This document shows, in pieces, positions 43,686 to 56,442 of a stretch of DNA of 64,000 nucleotides. Both the position numbers and the translations under genes were made by a program. The DNA is from Tetrapyrgos nigripes. Lineage: Eukaryota > Basidiomycota > Agaricomycetes > Agaricales > Campanellaceae. The stretch is taken from contig JAACJM010000162.1 of assembly GCA_013368315.1 (NCBI GenBank), positions 1 to 64,000 on the forward strand. The letters are read 5' to 3'. Within the stretch, counting starts at the first letter, position 1, and each line of letters opens with the position of its first letter. The notes beneath the pieces are model-generated. The model had not been told where the DNA came from. It ran no database searches and saw nothing but the letters and a program-made list of their open reading frames with translations.

Positions 43686-43711
43686 ACATTCCTTAGTATA
43701 TGCAGTCTGTA

Positions 43712-45495
43712 CTACCTGTCCCTTTCAACTCTCTCATCTATTTCATACAGGTCACTGAACAATGTTGAGAGATAACTTGCCCATGAGTTACATCTTTGAC
43801 AAAGACTTTTGACCTCGGTACCGATAACATCCCTAAGACGTTTGATATCCACATTATCTTCAGCTGGGAGACCCATGAGGATGTTGTGATATACACCAGC
43901 CACAGCAACAGATTCGTCAATGGTCAGTTGTATCAGAACACGGACCACCTTTGGTATTATGCGATTCCGAAAGCGTGAATAGATGGCAGCATGAGGCCAT
44001 GCAAGACGAAAGGCGGACCACCACAACTCCGTAGGATGACTGGCTTGAAAGGCACGATCTTTAGGGAAAAAATGGTATGTTGTCAGAGCACCATCAAGTA
44101 ACGAGAACTTGTGCACCACCCAATGGCACTGATCTGCAAAGTGCTTGTCCAACACCACCAATAAACGAGGCACACCCTTCAGACTGAGGGCATCCGAAAG
44201 CATTCTCAACATGCTACCTGCATCGCTATGGTCCCCTTTGAAAAGGGAAGTGTTGATCATCCGTGCCATTCTCCATTCCACAAATAAGCAATCCACCACT
44301 CCCCTGGTGCTATCTGTCATCTTGGAATGAATATATCTCCCATAGGTCTGACTAGTCCAAATATGCAAAGCTCTATTGCTGACCTGGTGCCCATGAGTAG
44401 TACTATCAAGGTCAGCATCAAGTTGGCTGGTAGACAACAAGATAGCCCAGTCCGATAGTTGCTGGTGTATCCTCTCCCATGGTGGAAGAGTGTCATAGTA
44501 ATTGGCATCGCGAGGAAACTCATCCGAGAGAAGCGAAAATTGCTCTGGGTCATGCGGGGAGGTCCAGACTTGTGTGCGGCATGCAGGGCATTCGAACATT
44601 TTGTCATAATTGTTGTTTTGGAACATGGGTAAGCACTCTTCCTGAAAATATCATATGGTCAATCATGACGGACAGCTGAGAGCAATGTAATGTGAAAGTA
44701 AAGGGGTAGACTAACATGCAAAACATGCCCACATATCAACTTTCTCAATGGTTTAGGAGTCCTGTCATCTTCTGGCTCCACGTCATCCATGCCATCATCA
44801 ACTTGAAACTCTGGTGCCAGTGCTGGTTCTTCGAAATCTTCGAGACAGATATTGCAGCATGCGTTATAGTCTTCGATGCAAACAGATGGTATGTCTGAAT
44901 GCACAAACCTAGACGGGACATCAGACAAGGTGGGAGGTTTGGAAAGATGCACTAACATTGATAGCCATTCAGATGAAGCAGGTCCATTGACTTCGGAAGG
45001 TTGAAGGTCGGGGATACAAGGCAGGTAACGAACAAGTGGTAGTTTACCTGGAAAAAATGATAAATGATAAGAATGAAAGACAAGCAAAGATAATGTTAGT
45101 AAACCCCCAAATAACATAGTCAATGAAGCCTCACTTCTTCTCTCTTTTACAGCCACTAGTCTCCCCAAGAGTTGTGCAAACTCGTCAAATTCCCGGAAAT
45201 CTAGCCCTTTGGTTTTTTCAGCGCGTCTCACCAGCTTCCTCATCTTCGGTAGTACAAGGACTCAGAGTTGCTCTGGCTCAAGCTCGTTGAATAATTCCTT
45301 CAATCTCTCCATTGCCCATTGCAACAGTGGAGGTAGCGGAGACAATGAGGATGACGACGAATCCGAATCTGCATCAGTAGAAGCAGAAGCGTCCAGTGAT
45401 GCTAGGTGGTATGAAGGCCTGGGTGGGTTGTGCGAAATCTGGTCAACTTGTTCAGGACGTAGTTCTGTGGCGATGGTGGGAGTGTTCTGGTCCAT
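43712..45495 (-). pseudogene. RING-H2 family gene, copy 2, one premature stop
   Basis: Exons 45495-45135, 45047-44716 and 44641-43712 sum to 1623 nt, 540 codons plus stop, in matching phases. The only defect is TGA at 45264-45262 (codon 78), where the 47-kb copy has CGA. The product would have an acidic Ser-rich N-terminus, then a RING-H2 finger at roughly residues 185-255 (CNICLEDF ... CGHVLHEEC ... CPAC) with a long acidic loop between the second and third metal ligands, then about 290 residues of unknown fold. RING-H2 domains recruit ubiquitin-conjugating enzymes. A Met after the stop (45243) could allow a shorter product containing the whole RING. The hydrophobic stretch read at 45133-45050 is intron, not a membrane helix. 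Confidence 0.75.
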
Positions 45496-45818
45496 GTCGT
45501 GAATCGGAGTGTCGAGGGCAGAGACAAGAGGTTTAAGAAGACCGCAGTGATAAGTGTTCCTGATGTTCTACTTCCCACAAGTCGTAGCCTTTTTATCATT
45601 GATAGGCGCCTCGTTTTGAGTCTAAGTACATACTACAGCAGTTTGATGGGGTGGATCTGTGTAGCATGCTGTTACATGACATGATTGAGATTCGAGGCTG
45701 TGCGTTGGATAGGATGGCAGATTTTGGGCGAGTTAGAGCCACAGATTTGCAACGGATTGAGACGAACCTCAGAAAGAGGGGAACAGCGCCGCTTACTCAG
45801 AACTTCCTTCCTTCTACA

Positions 45819-45897
45819 TATGTAGGTTAGTTTGTACAAAAATTATTTCACACGCACGCTCTACATGAATTAATTTTTGTATAAACTAACCTACATA
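45819..45897. mobile_element. 75-bp foldback element with TA duplication
   Basis: TGTAGGTTAGTTTGTACAAA at 45821 is inverted at 45895, with one substitution in about 25 bases and a spacer of about 20 bases. TA flanks both ends (45819-45820, 45896-45897). No coding capacity. Size and layout match the 70-bp element at 38.4 kb, though the arm sequences differ. Confidence 0.7.
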
Positions 45898-46054
45898 CGA
45901 ACTACTTCTCTTCGCGCATTGCCATCTTGTCTTGATTTTATATATACTGGTCTTATTCTTGTACTGACTCTGTGTCTGTCTGCATTTTCCTGCTCCCATT
46001 CCCCATAACCCCAGCTAAATACGCCCGAGGAATGTACGTAATCTGAGTCAAAGA

Positions 46055-46675
46055 TAGGGCTCCTATCGGATCGGATTGTGTCGGATTCGGATGCCATCCG
46101 CTCGGATGGGTGGTCTGCAAATCCCAATCCGCATCCGCCGGATGGTATCCGAGCATCTGACGGATGATCGCCGGATGAGTTCTGCTTCCCTTATATAGTA
46201 TATCTACGATCACATGACATACAGATAAGATAAACAACATGGTGGCGGCCAAGGAATGCAAAAGAGTAACAGAAAATAAACCAAGGATATGAGCTGGAGA
46301 GAAAAGATAATAAATTAAAGAATAGAAAAGTATGTGTCTAGGTTTCAGACCTGACACCACGCCTTCAATATCGGAGCGCCAGCGTTCGCGAAACACTCAA
46401 ACCAGTCAGCGCCATGAAGGATTAATGCTGTCTGTTGAAGCCACACATACTACTGGTTGCGGCCGTTATTTATTTTTGTGTATTTCTCTACTCGGTAATA
46501 GTACTATATAGTGTTTCTGAAACTTCCAGTGTTGGGCTTTCCATCCGCAGATTACCGTCGGATTGGTCGGATGCTATCCGTCGGATGGAGGAGGAGGAGG
46601 AGCACCATCCGCATCCGAATCCGAAGCAGCAATCGCTCGGATGGCGCCGGATCATCCGATCCGCTAGGAGCCCTA
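46055..46675. mobile_element. 617-bp non-autonomous TIR element built of CGGAT repeats
   Basis: The ends GGGCTCCTATCGGATCGGAT (46057-46076) and its inverse at 46654-46673 differ at one base, and both are flanked by TA. From each end inward for about 110 bp the sequence is packed with CGGAT/ATCCG words, including three near-palindromes CGGATG-NN-ATCCG. The middle has no transposase. Dense subterminal repeats are often transposase binding sites; here they also form CGG-N7-CCG, a layout bound by fungal zinc-cluster factors. Confidence 0.8.
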
Positions 46676-47024
46676 GGACTCAAAGATCGAGTTCCCGAAG
46701 AAGTAGAGGCAGAGCTGCTGCTGGAGGGTAGAGGGATAAAGTATAGGCTTAGGTATTTGTCTGCGGAGGATTAATTAGGCATTGTACAAGGAGCAGACTT
46801 CAAAACTACTAGTAGGCTAGCAGCACAGTCAAAACGTCGTCGGAAAGTTGGTCTGAAGGGATAAGTTTGTGGATTTTCATCATATATTGGTAAAAGTAGC
46901 GCCGCTTGCGAGTGCACGCCTTCGAGTCAAACTTTTCTTTCTTTTCTAAGTAGCAGAAACTTGAGATTAGGCCATTCCTTAGTATATAATCTGTATAATC
47001 ATAATCACGATGCAGTCTGTGCTA
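46674..47024. other. Short spacer, no gene
   Basis: Spacer between the 617-bp element and the RING pseudogene. No supported frame. Confidence 0.45.
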
Positions 47025-47740
47025 CAATTGTTCTAGAGATCCAGCATATCACCTTCAACTCTCTCGTATCTTCCATACAGGTCACCGAGGAACGTTGAGA
47101 AATAACTTGCCCATAAGTTATGTCTTTGACGAAGACTTTTGACCTCGGTACCGATAACATCCCTGAGACGTTCGATATCCACACTATCTTCAGCCGGGAG
47201 ACCCATGAGGATGCTGTGACATATACCAGCCGCATCAACAGATTCGTCAACGGCCAGTTGTATTGGAACACGGACCACCTTTGGTATTATGCGATTCCGA
47301 AAGCGTGAATAGATGGCAGCATGAGGCCATGCAAGACGAAAGGTGGTCCGCCACAACTCCGCATGACGAGTCACGACTAGCACGAAAAGCACGAGCTTCA
47401 GGGAAAAAATGGTATGTTGTCAAATTCCCGGAAATTCAGCCCTTTGGTTACTATTAGCGCGTTCCAAATCCATCACCTTCCTCATCTTCGGTAGTACAGA
47501 GACTCGGAGTTGCTCTGGCTCGAGCTTGTTGAAATATTGCTTCAATTCCTCCATTGCCCGTTGCAGCAGTGGAGGTAGCGAAGACGATGACGACGAATCT
47601 TCAGCTTCATCGGCAGAGGAGTTTGGTTCTGAGTATGATGACCTGGGTAGTTTGTCCAGAATATGGTCAACTTGTCATTCCGCACGTAACTCTGTGATGG
47701 GTGGAGTGTTTTGCTCCATGTCGGGAATCGAGTCGGGGTG
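47025..47740 (-). pseudogene. RING-H2 family gene, copy 3, internally deleted
   Basis: On the minus strand the N-terminal exon (MEQNTPPITELRAE, then a TGA, and later LEPEQLRVSVLPKMRK) runs directly at about 47423 into the C-terminal exon (LWRTTFRLAWPHAAIYSRFRNRIIP ... LRDVIGTEVKSL). The whole RING part and about 1 kb of gene are missing. The join lies at GTCA, a tetranucleotide present at both breakpoints in copy 2 (near 44085 and 45186). The stop CGA/TGA site of copy 2 is CGA here, which shows the ancestral codon. Confidence 0.8.
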
Positions 47741-48603
47741 ACAAGGGTATAAGAAAGAGGGTTAAGGAGACCGCAATAATAAGTGTTCCTGCTCAGGGCA
47801 TTCTGTCAAAGTCAAACTGCTGTCTGTACTTCAAGGGACAAGATGCGTCTGCGCGTGCCTTACTGTTCGCTGTGTGGCATGATTCGAGGCTGTGAGTCGG
47901 ATAGGATGGCAGATATTGGGTGAGTTGTTGCAGCAGATTGAGAGAGGAACAGATTGAGAATTGGCCACGCTTATGTACTCAGACTCTTCTGAACTTCCTT
48001 CACGCGTGCGCATCTCCCTCGAAACCCTTCTCTTCGTCAGGGATTCCCAATCCTATCGCCAGCGAAGAATAGATCCTTTTTCGACCATGGATTTCATCAA
48101 GCATGGGGAACTAAGATATCGTCCGTTCAGCTCGACACCTTGCTTTGGCTGGGAATCTGCAGCTGGATAGCACCAAATGTCGCATTACTGGACGGAAGGT
48201 CTTGCCTTCAATCTATATCCGATCCCTGGCGGACAGCTGCCCATTGGTCGATGAAGTTTGGAACAAGCGCGACTGGGAAACTCCAAGCCCGGTCCATGGC
48301 CAAGTCGTGAGATGTGTGATGAAAGTTTTACGCAGCGACTGGTTCGAGTTCGAGTCTAAGATAGTGCTCGGGGTGATCCGTGCAGTGAAGCATTGAGCAA
48401 GTAGAAAGTAGTTACAGATTTGATAGATCTACTAATGATGTCCTATACAACTATGTAAAGGTAAGTAATACGAGCAATAATGGTACAATGCAAGTCCGGA
48501 TGTCCAAATGAGAGTGAAGAGATGTACGATAATTGAAAACATATGTATCCACAACTCAAGACCATAACAAACAATCTGACCCATCCTCTAATTCCACACA
48601 AGA
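47741..48603. other. No supported gene
   Basis: A + strand frame at 48145-48396 (83 aa) has no recognisable features. Its end region resembles 37497-37550 upstream of TAH18. No gene is called. Confidence 0.4.
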
Positions 48604-51600
48604 CTATCGTTTCTCTTCTTCCTGTACAGCTTCAGACATTAAATCTGGTGGAAAACGAAGCTAGTCAGCACTAGGATAAGGGTTAGGAGGAAGAAAGAGC
48701 TCACCTCCCCACATCGAATTCTGCATGGAAGATAACACCAGTTGTGGATCATCCTCAATAATTGAGTCACGTCTATGAACGAACAAGGTGAGCATCCACA
48801 CCAAAAGTCAAAGGCTTAGAACGTACGGATATCTCCCGAGGTCAGTAGAGAGCCGGCTGACATCGCTCAGTCGCTTGCTCCTCTGTAACGCCGAGGTCGA
48901 GTTCCGGTCTATTGACATGGACGGACTCGGGGAGTGATGCGGACTATTGGGAACAGAATCAAAACCCAGAGAAGATATATCCCGAGTAGTGTGTGGAGGC
49001 GTAGATGGCATAGCATCCACGATAATGGAAGGTATTTCTTTCCAAAGAAAAAGGAAACGTCAGAAAGGGGATCCCGCTCACCATGAGTGAAAGAAACTTA
49101 CCTTGGGATCCAAATTGTTCCGCTTGCCGACACTGCAGATGCTTAAGGAACCTTCTTCGATGAGATATCGTTTTCAACAACGAGTGGACACGGTCCAGGT
49201 TGACCAAATCGGTGACCAGCTTGTTTGTCTCAGTCCGCGCAACCAGGTCACTCAGCCTTTTGACAGAGCGAATCATCAGTTCGGGCTCCAAACATGTATA
49301 TGCCAGTCATAACTCACACTAAGGCTTCATGATCCACAATAAGTTTATGGTGTGCCAACAGAAGCAACATCTCCGTAAACGAGATCCCGCGACCAGGTTG
49401 ATGTGCGATAGTAGCTTCGTGGTAGAGACGAGTGTATATCGCCCTGCGTTTGCGAATGGCAGCGTAGTCAATACCATTCAGGGCCGTGTCCAATTTGCTC
49501 AGGTCGACGTCATCGACAACGCGAGGTGGAGGCCAGGTATATGAAGAATCGGAAGACATTCTGCAGGCGGCCAAGATGTTGGGAATGCTGTAGTCGACAG
49601 GGTATATGCGAACTTCAAAGACACCGCTCAATTTCTGGAACCATGATCAGCATCAAAGATCATAGAAATACAGAGAGGACGTACGCCAAAGAACGGGACA
49701 AAGTTGCCTCGTTCAAGATAGCCAGTCTTGGGATTGGCAAACCCTGCCCAGACCTTCTTGAAGGCACGCATTTGCTCCCGAGTAATTGATTTTGACCCTC
49801 CGGACGTTTGGAAGACATAAGAAAAACTATCGACAACCACACCTGCAAGTGCACGGTCAGCGATATTACCCAAACCTGGTAACAAACAGAGTGAAAGGCT
49901 TACCAGTAAATAAGTTGACGAATATATACTGCATCGCAAAGTCAGTCATGCTACACCTTCCACAGGTATAATCACTTACCATGCTGAGGATGTTCCAAGC
50001 GATGAACAGAGTAAATGCCCACCCGACGCTACCGCAGTCAGAATCTGGTTCAGTCGGTGACGAGTTTGTACATGTTGGGTAAACTCTGGCACTAAAAAGG
50101 AATCAGACACTTCAAGGTTTGGTAGAACAATAAATGCATACTAATTGTGCATATACTGATTCCACCCTTCACTATAGCCTGTATCAGCAAAAAATCCAGC
50201 GCCAAAACAGTTAAAACTCGACGAACCCTGTACTCATGAAAGCCAGCATTACCAATGCTGAACCAACTGTCGAGTAATTTTGTGTCCTTGTTTCCCCAGT
50301 GCTCCACTTGGTTAACCCGAATACTTCGACGTAGAGGATGGCGAAGAACATAAAGAAGATGAACCACAGGATCAACAAGCTCACAATCGATGGCAAGCTC
50401 GCCCTGCTCAGATTGTCAGTCCAGACCCGCGGTAATGAGATAAGAATAATACTCACACAGCCGTCTTGAACAATTTATTGAGACTATTTGTTCGCTGAAC
50501 CAGCTTGAAGGCAATGCTGACAAGGAACAGCTTCTGAAGTTGCTGGGCAACAAAACCGTTTTGTCCAAATCGTACAATCAGCGTCGTCGCAAAGGAACCA
50601 ACCGTGACCAAAATATCGAACAAATTCCAGCCATTTGCACGATAACTCGTCCAGCCGAGACCCACGAAACGGACGATCACGTCGACGATGTATATGCAAG
50701 TAATCACCAGGAAGAAGTCATCTAAAGCAGGGATAAGAAGGACGAATTCGTCGGCGGAACGTGCAGCTCACTTCGCAAGATATCAGCAACTGCAATGGTA
50801 CTGTAGGTTTGAGTCCTATAGAACAAAGTCAGAGATCGTTTGAGCAAAAGCTACATGAGGACACATACATCAATACCAGCACATGCAGAACAAACAAGAA
50901 CGTCATACTCCTCGACCACCAGCCATGTTTGTGAATCGCTCGGTCAAAGCACCATTTACGAATGGCACTTGTAGGTCGTGTTTTCGGTCTCTTGGAAGGC
51001 TTTTGGCGTTTGAAGAGTTTCTGGAGGTCAATCCACTCTTTTTGAGATTGAGTCAGAAAAGCAGTCCCTGTTCTGGAACTGAAGTTTCCGATGATGATAC
51101 TATAAAGAGATTTAAGAGTTATTTATTCAGTTTAACGACGAAGAAGCATAGGAGCTTACCTGACGAAGAGGGTCAAGATCACTACACCTCCAATCAAGTG
51201 GTAAATGAGGAAGAAAATGGCATTCCACTCTGATGCATTGGTATCCGGCTGTGCGTCCCTTCCAGCTATACTCGTCGCAATGTTCAAGACATCAATCCAT
51301 CCTTCTAAAGAGACAATTTCGAACAGGATGAGTAAAGACGAACGAAAGTCATCAAAAGAATAAATGGTAGATGGTGCTGGATCCGTCCATACTCGGGGAA
51401 CCAAGAAGGTGAACTGGTTATCATCGAATATCGAGGCGTCGTACTCGTTGACGCAGTCGCTGATACCTGAAGCATCCCCGTCATTGCATTCCTTCATCGT
51501 GCCAGCGAAGATGTTGAGCCCCCATACTGCATATGGAATGATATACAGTATAGCAAGAACAGCTGCATCCAGGATACGACTAGCGCCGGATATTATCAAC

Positions 51601-54600
51601 GACTGGAAGGCAACCCTCATCGAGTTGAACAGGGTAATGAGACGAAGAGCACGAAGTGCTTTGAGAGAACGAGTGAACCGGGTAAGACCTCCAATGAATA
51701 TCAAGGAAGTGGCGACATTCAAGGTAATGCCTGCTAAGATGATAAAGTCGATGATGTTCCAGATACTGCGAATATATGCGTTCGGCGTGAAAGCGAAACC
51801 GTCTGCACATATCTTGATGAAAAACTCCAGCATCAAAGTAAGCGTGAATGCCCCCTCAGCGATGTCAAACCATGCCCCTCGTATCTTGCCAAACTGGGCA
51901 TAATAATTGCGACGATATATAGGGGTAGCGATGATTTCTGTGACAACTCCACCAATGACAGCGAGAAGGATGAGGAACTGGAAGGCAGGGTGTGCATAAG
52001 GTGAATGAGGTGTCCCAAAAATACGTTCTCCATGAGCAGGTTGGACAAGTTTCTGGCAGAACCTCCGGAAGAAATTGTTCTGATCAAAAATCCAAAAGGT
52101 CTTGTCGTAGGAAGGGTGCTCGCGTATAAAGTCAGCTTTCTGTGCACGGCGTTCGTAAATCGCATCGTTGATGTCATCGGCAGCGACTGTGACATTGTTC
52201 ATTGAGGCAAGTAGCTCCCTGATGCAATGTTAGTTAGCTAGAAAGAGCAAGATCATAAAAGACGCACAAGTGACGTTCCGTCTCTTCATCACGAAGGGCT
52301 CCCAAGGTATCGCTACGAGAATGCTTCAACGTCGCCAATGGTACATCATTATTCTTCTCATCCCCAGCAAAGAGCTTCTGCAACGCCGACAAAGATTTCG
52401 TCGTATAATGACGGACACCCCTCCGAGTAGAGCTTCCTGTTGTTGCACGTTCCTACAGATAAGGGTCTGTCAGCTTTGAATCACAGCAAGCAAGATGGCA
52501 TGCATACGTCAAATCCACCTGCTAAAGGAGAAGAGGCACGATAATCCTGAACCAAATCCTGCTGTATAGACAACACCAAATTTGAAGGCAAGTTCTCCAC
52601 TTTGACTTTGACAGGGTTAGGCTTCACCCAACGATAGGGGTTCAGTCTCCGCAACCAAGTAGCCCTTCCAGTCTGTATCTGATGGGAAGCCCAATAACGT
52701 GAAGCTTGCCTAGACCGCTTTTGTTCTTCCGCGACTTCAAAGTTCTCGTTGATGACGGCGACGAACATTTGCAAGATGATGACTGCAGATTTGTCAGTAC
52801 ACTGCGGATATCACCAGAGTTGCGATCAACTTACAATTGGCAAAGAGCTCCCATACACTGAAAAGGATGAGGACAAGAACCGTCTGTGATAGCTTCTGTT
52901 CGGCTTGGCCAGTGGAATACAAGATATCGGTCCAGTTTTCAGAAGACATAACTTGGTACATGGCCAAGAAGGAATTGAACAATTCCTTAAAATTCATGTT
53001 CGTGTCAGACCCCAGATCACCTCGAAGAACTTGCACAGCGACCAGTGCAGCAATGTAGTTCATCAAGATGAGAAACAGGGACATGTTGATCAGACCGTAC
53101 ATGTTTCCAAATACAGAGAGCTAAAGGAGAACATCAGATACTGAACCATGTTCAATCAGACGAAAGCAAAACCCACCAACAAAGGTCTCATCCTCGGCAC
53201 CTCCAAGATAACCCTATAAAACCTCGCCAATTGAAAAATTGTAAACCACGGATACACAGACGAATTCCTGATAACAGGAATCTGTATCACACTCGAACCA
53301 ATTGCCAATATCAAATCCAACCAATTATTCCCATATGAGAAAAAGGTTCTCCAATCTGGCAACGTAGCCAACCCACGAATGACGATTTCCACGTCAAAAA
53401 GAAGTGTGATGGCTAGTTCGCCGATGTGCATGATTTGTTCGTGGGTTTCCGAGACGTTGGCGGTACGCGTCGCTTGGAGGACTAGGGAGGTGAGAGCGAA
53501 GATGACAAATATCCAGCGACTGTGTTCGTAAAAGGTCTTGACCCAGTTGTGTTGAGTTTTGCGTCCTTCAGTACCGGACCAGCCGTCATCTTGATCGTCT
53601 GCGAGGTTCGGAAGTCTGTGGTAACGAACAGGTAAGGTCAGATTGAGATACAGCTTGAAGAAACCTACGGTGCAGCTCCAAAAGCACTTTTCTTAGTCTC
53701 AGATCTGATGGCGGAGAATGTGTTGGTTATGACGGCGACAAACAGATTGATGAGCCAAAAGTTCAGAACGATGACACATATGATGAAGAACAAGCTCGAG
53801 ATGAAGAATTCGGCATCTATCATACTGTACATCAACGGTGTCCACTGAGAGAAGAAGCAGAAAAAGATGATTAGAGATCGGCGGGTACTGATGTCAAGAA
53901 AGATGAAACTCACCCCGTTCGCTGTTGCAACGATAACAATCTGGAGAATGGCATAATATATCGTGTCAAAGCTGGATATACCGTCTTCCGGATTCCTATC
54001 AACCTAAAAAGAGAATGCATGAGAAGCTGCAACGGGCGTTTAATTGACACCACGTACTCTGCACACCTGGCCAAGAGGGCAGATGTAGCCCTTGGCATCA
54101 CTATCCGAAGGCTGACCATCCTGGTGAAGATAGGTCCTGACTTGCAGCGTCGTATCGTCGATAAATCCACCACAAAACTGAGAAAGCTGGATTTCATCTT
54201 CTCCATCAGTTGGTAAGAGAAAGCAAGAGCGACGAAGGGACCCGTTGAATGACTGAATACCGATGATTCTGGAGCACGACGAGATCAGTCGCAATGGCAA
54301 TGAAAGAGCGAGTGTACTCACGAGAACAACACCATTGCGAAAACTACAAAATAGGCCACGCTGGCCAGCAAAGGCCTGGCAGTCTTCAACGAGTGCATGA
54401 TCGTAGTTGTCCCAGAGGTGATGGCCAACAACCTCGCTGTCCTAATCACACTCATGGCCCTAAACACCCCAATATGATATTGCCCTCGCTCCAGCCCCGT
54501 CATCGCCAACACAAACGTTACCCAAAAGCTCACGATAGCGACGAAATCAATCCTACCCCAACTTTGTCGGAGATAAGGAACATTTCGCATAGTTTTATCG

Positions 54601-56167
54601 TTCACCTCCGTGATGTTGAGTCGAAAAGGTAAAGACAGCGCTTCGCCGGGGTTTTTGGTATCCGAGTGAAAAGCAGCGGAAAGAAATGTAGGTTGGGTTG
54701 GTTCTCGGATGATTTGACGAGAGGCTGAGGCGACGTGTTTGATTTTTTCGTTGATAACGGTGGAAGGAGCGGAGGCGGAGGTACTAGGTGGGTGGTGGTC
54801 GGGTAATTGGATGGAGTTGGCTAGTTCGAAGGGACGTCTGACGTTCTTGTTGAATCTTGACAGTCGTTGGGTAAGTGATAGGCCACGAGCAAGAGGGCCT
54901 CCAGATTGAGAAAGCGAGCCTTGACGGTTCAAATCTGACCCGTCAGCGGTAGGATGGGGGGATACGATGGAATGTGAAGGAGCGTTGGAAAATGGTGAGG
55001 TAAAGAGGGAAGAAGTGGGTATTTCGGGATCGAACAGGAAACCGTTGACACATATTCGAGCAAAGGCTTCGAGGCTGAAGAAGATATTTAGAAAGATGAA
55101 AACACGAAGGAAAGGATGAACGCACGTAAATATGATAAAGAGAAAAAATAACGCCCAGTCTTCCCAGGTATGAAAATAACCTCGCGTTCGAGGAGGTTCT
55201 TCGCCTTCCGGTAAAGTTATTGAACGAGCGGACTGAAATGTTAAAATCACAGCATTAAGAATAATGAAGAGAAGGATAACAGGCTCCGTCCATCTGGTTT
55301 ACAAGACACGTCAGTACCACACAACCGAGACGATAACATAGACACTCACGGATGCATCAACCACTCGTACAAATTTAACCGTACTTTGCTGTATGGACCA
55401 AAACAACCCAATGTGCGCCCTCGGATAGGCAAGCTCTTGCTCAAATCCGGCAACTGCTCATCTTCTTTAGGCACTCCATCTTCACCCTCTAACCGTACCT
55501 GGTTCTCTAGTCCATTGTTTGCGAGATTGACGACCCGGAAGGAAGCACGACGTAGACTCTTCGACATGGATTTGATGGCACTACTTGTACTCCTCAGAGG
55601 CGACGGAGAAACGCTGTAACGAACAGTTCTCCTCCGTGGCGTACTGCCAACGCTCGTCTCAGGGTCTGCATCGTGCCACCTCTGTTCCGTGGGATTCCTC
55701 GACATATTCGTGGTCAACCTCGCCTCGTCGTCTTCTCTATTTCCTTCCATCTCCAGCGCGTTTCCGGCAATCAGTGAAGCTGTCGAAGGACCTGAATGGT
55801 GAGTGGAGTAAGTGTATGTGATGTCCTGCGGATGCTCGTAATGTCGGTTATTGAGATAAGGATGTTCACGGGCAAAAGAGAGATGTGCATCCGTTGGAGA
55901 ATCGTTGAATGGGTCTTCGTTGTTTGCAAGGACAGGGTAAACTGCTGTGTTTGAGCTTCCAGCCTCAAATGAAGGTATCTCTAGACGAAGGGGATCCTGC
56001 CCGACGTCTACTTTTCCCCAGCTTGTTCTTCTTCGCGTAAAGCGATCCGAGGGGTCCAACGCAGGAGACGGTGGACGAGAACCGATGCCAGAAGGAGTGC
56101 CGGTGAGGTCTATGGCTGAAGAGGAGGAACTACGGCGTACGGCTGAGTGGTGAGGGTGCGATTCCAT
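48604..56167 (-). CDS. CCH1: Voltage-gated calcium channel, Cch1 type
   Basis: A multi-exon (over 20) minus-strand gene of roughly 2,000 residues starts MESHPHH at 56167 and ends EAVQEEEKR at 48604. The N-terminus is long, Ser/Arg-rich and cytosolic. Four ion-channel repeats follow. Pore helices read ATANGWT (I), SSENWTD (II), SLEGWID (III) and SEGWNQ (IV), so the filter is N/E/E/E. S4-like segments are strongest in repeat III ([14 protein letters not shown]). After repeat IV come DSFSYVFQ and an EF-hand-like helix region ([13 protein letters not shown]), then a Ser/Pro-rich tail. Exons 1-13 join in phase, for example 56167-55350, 55293-54322 and 52218-51160; the junction at 50230-50190 is the least sure. 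Cch1 acts with Mid1 in the plasma membrane for high-affinity calcium influx under stress. No breaks were seen. Confidence 0.92.
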
Positions 56168-56442
56168 AGAAGAAATGCACAAAAAGGGCTCAGCAGCGTT
56201 TCCGACGACGAGCAGAGGCCAGTACTGGACTCGACGTTGGACGACGGCAAGGAAATTTAGTGGTTACTGTGGGAATTTCGTAAATGAAGACTACCGGCAT
56301 CCTCGCACCGCTTTGATAGTCTCTGAGTCTCTTTGCTCATATCAAAGCTATGGCATGACTCAAAGTATATAAGTAGAACATAAAACATAGGATAGCATAG
56401 AGTTCGGCCTGTAGCAAAATACAAAAAAATCTACAACATGTT

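Larger units (their letters stand above)
41999..43711. other. Intergenic, no supported gene
   Basis: It includes a 33-bp hairpin shortly after the DUF6534 gene and a G-rich tract near 43650. Frames on both strands are short and carry no recognisable features. Confidence 0.45.

Noticed and set aside
45050..45133. Hydrophobic stretch (MLFGGLLTLSLLVFHSY) that looks like a membrane helix in the RING gene
   Set aside because: It begins at a GTGAGG donor and ends at TTTTCCAG; removing it keeps the frame (phase 1 to phase 1). It is intron.
45953..46396. 147-aa minus frame inside the 617-bp TIR element
   Set aside because: It overlaps the CGGAT arrays and has no transposase motifs. It is treated as chance.
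51364..51903. 179-aa + strand frame inside CCH1
   Set aside because: It is fully antisense to a conserved channel repeat. No independent features.
56168..56182. Upstream start of CCH1 five codons before MESHPHH
   Set aside because: The upstream codon is TTG, not ATG; the first ATG is at 56167.
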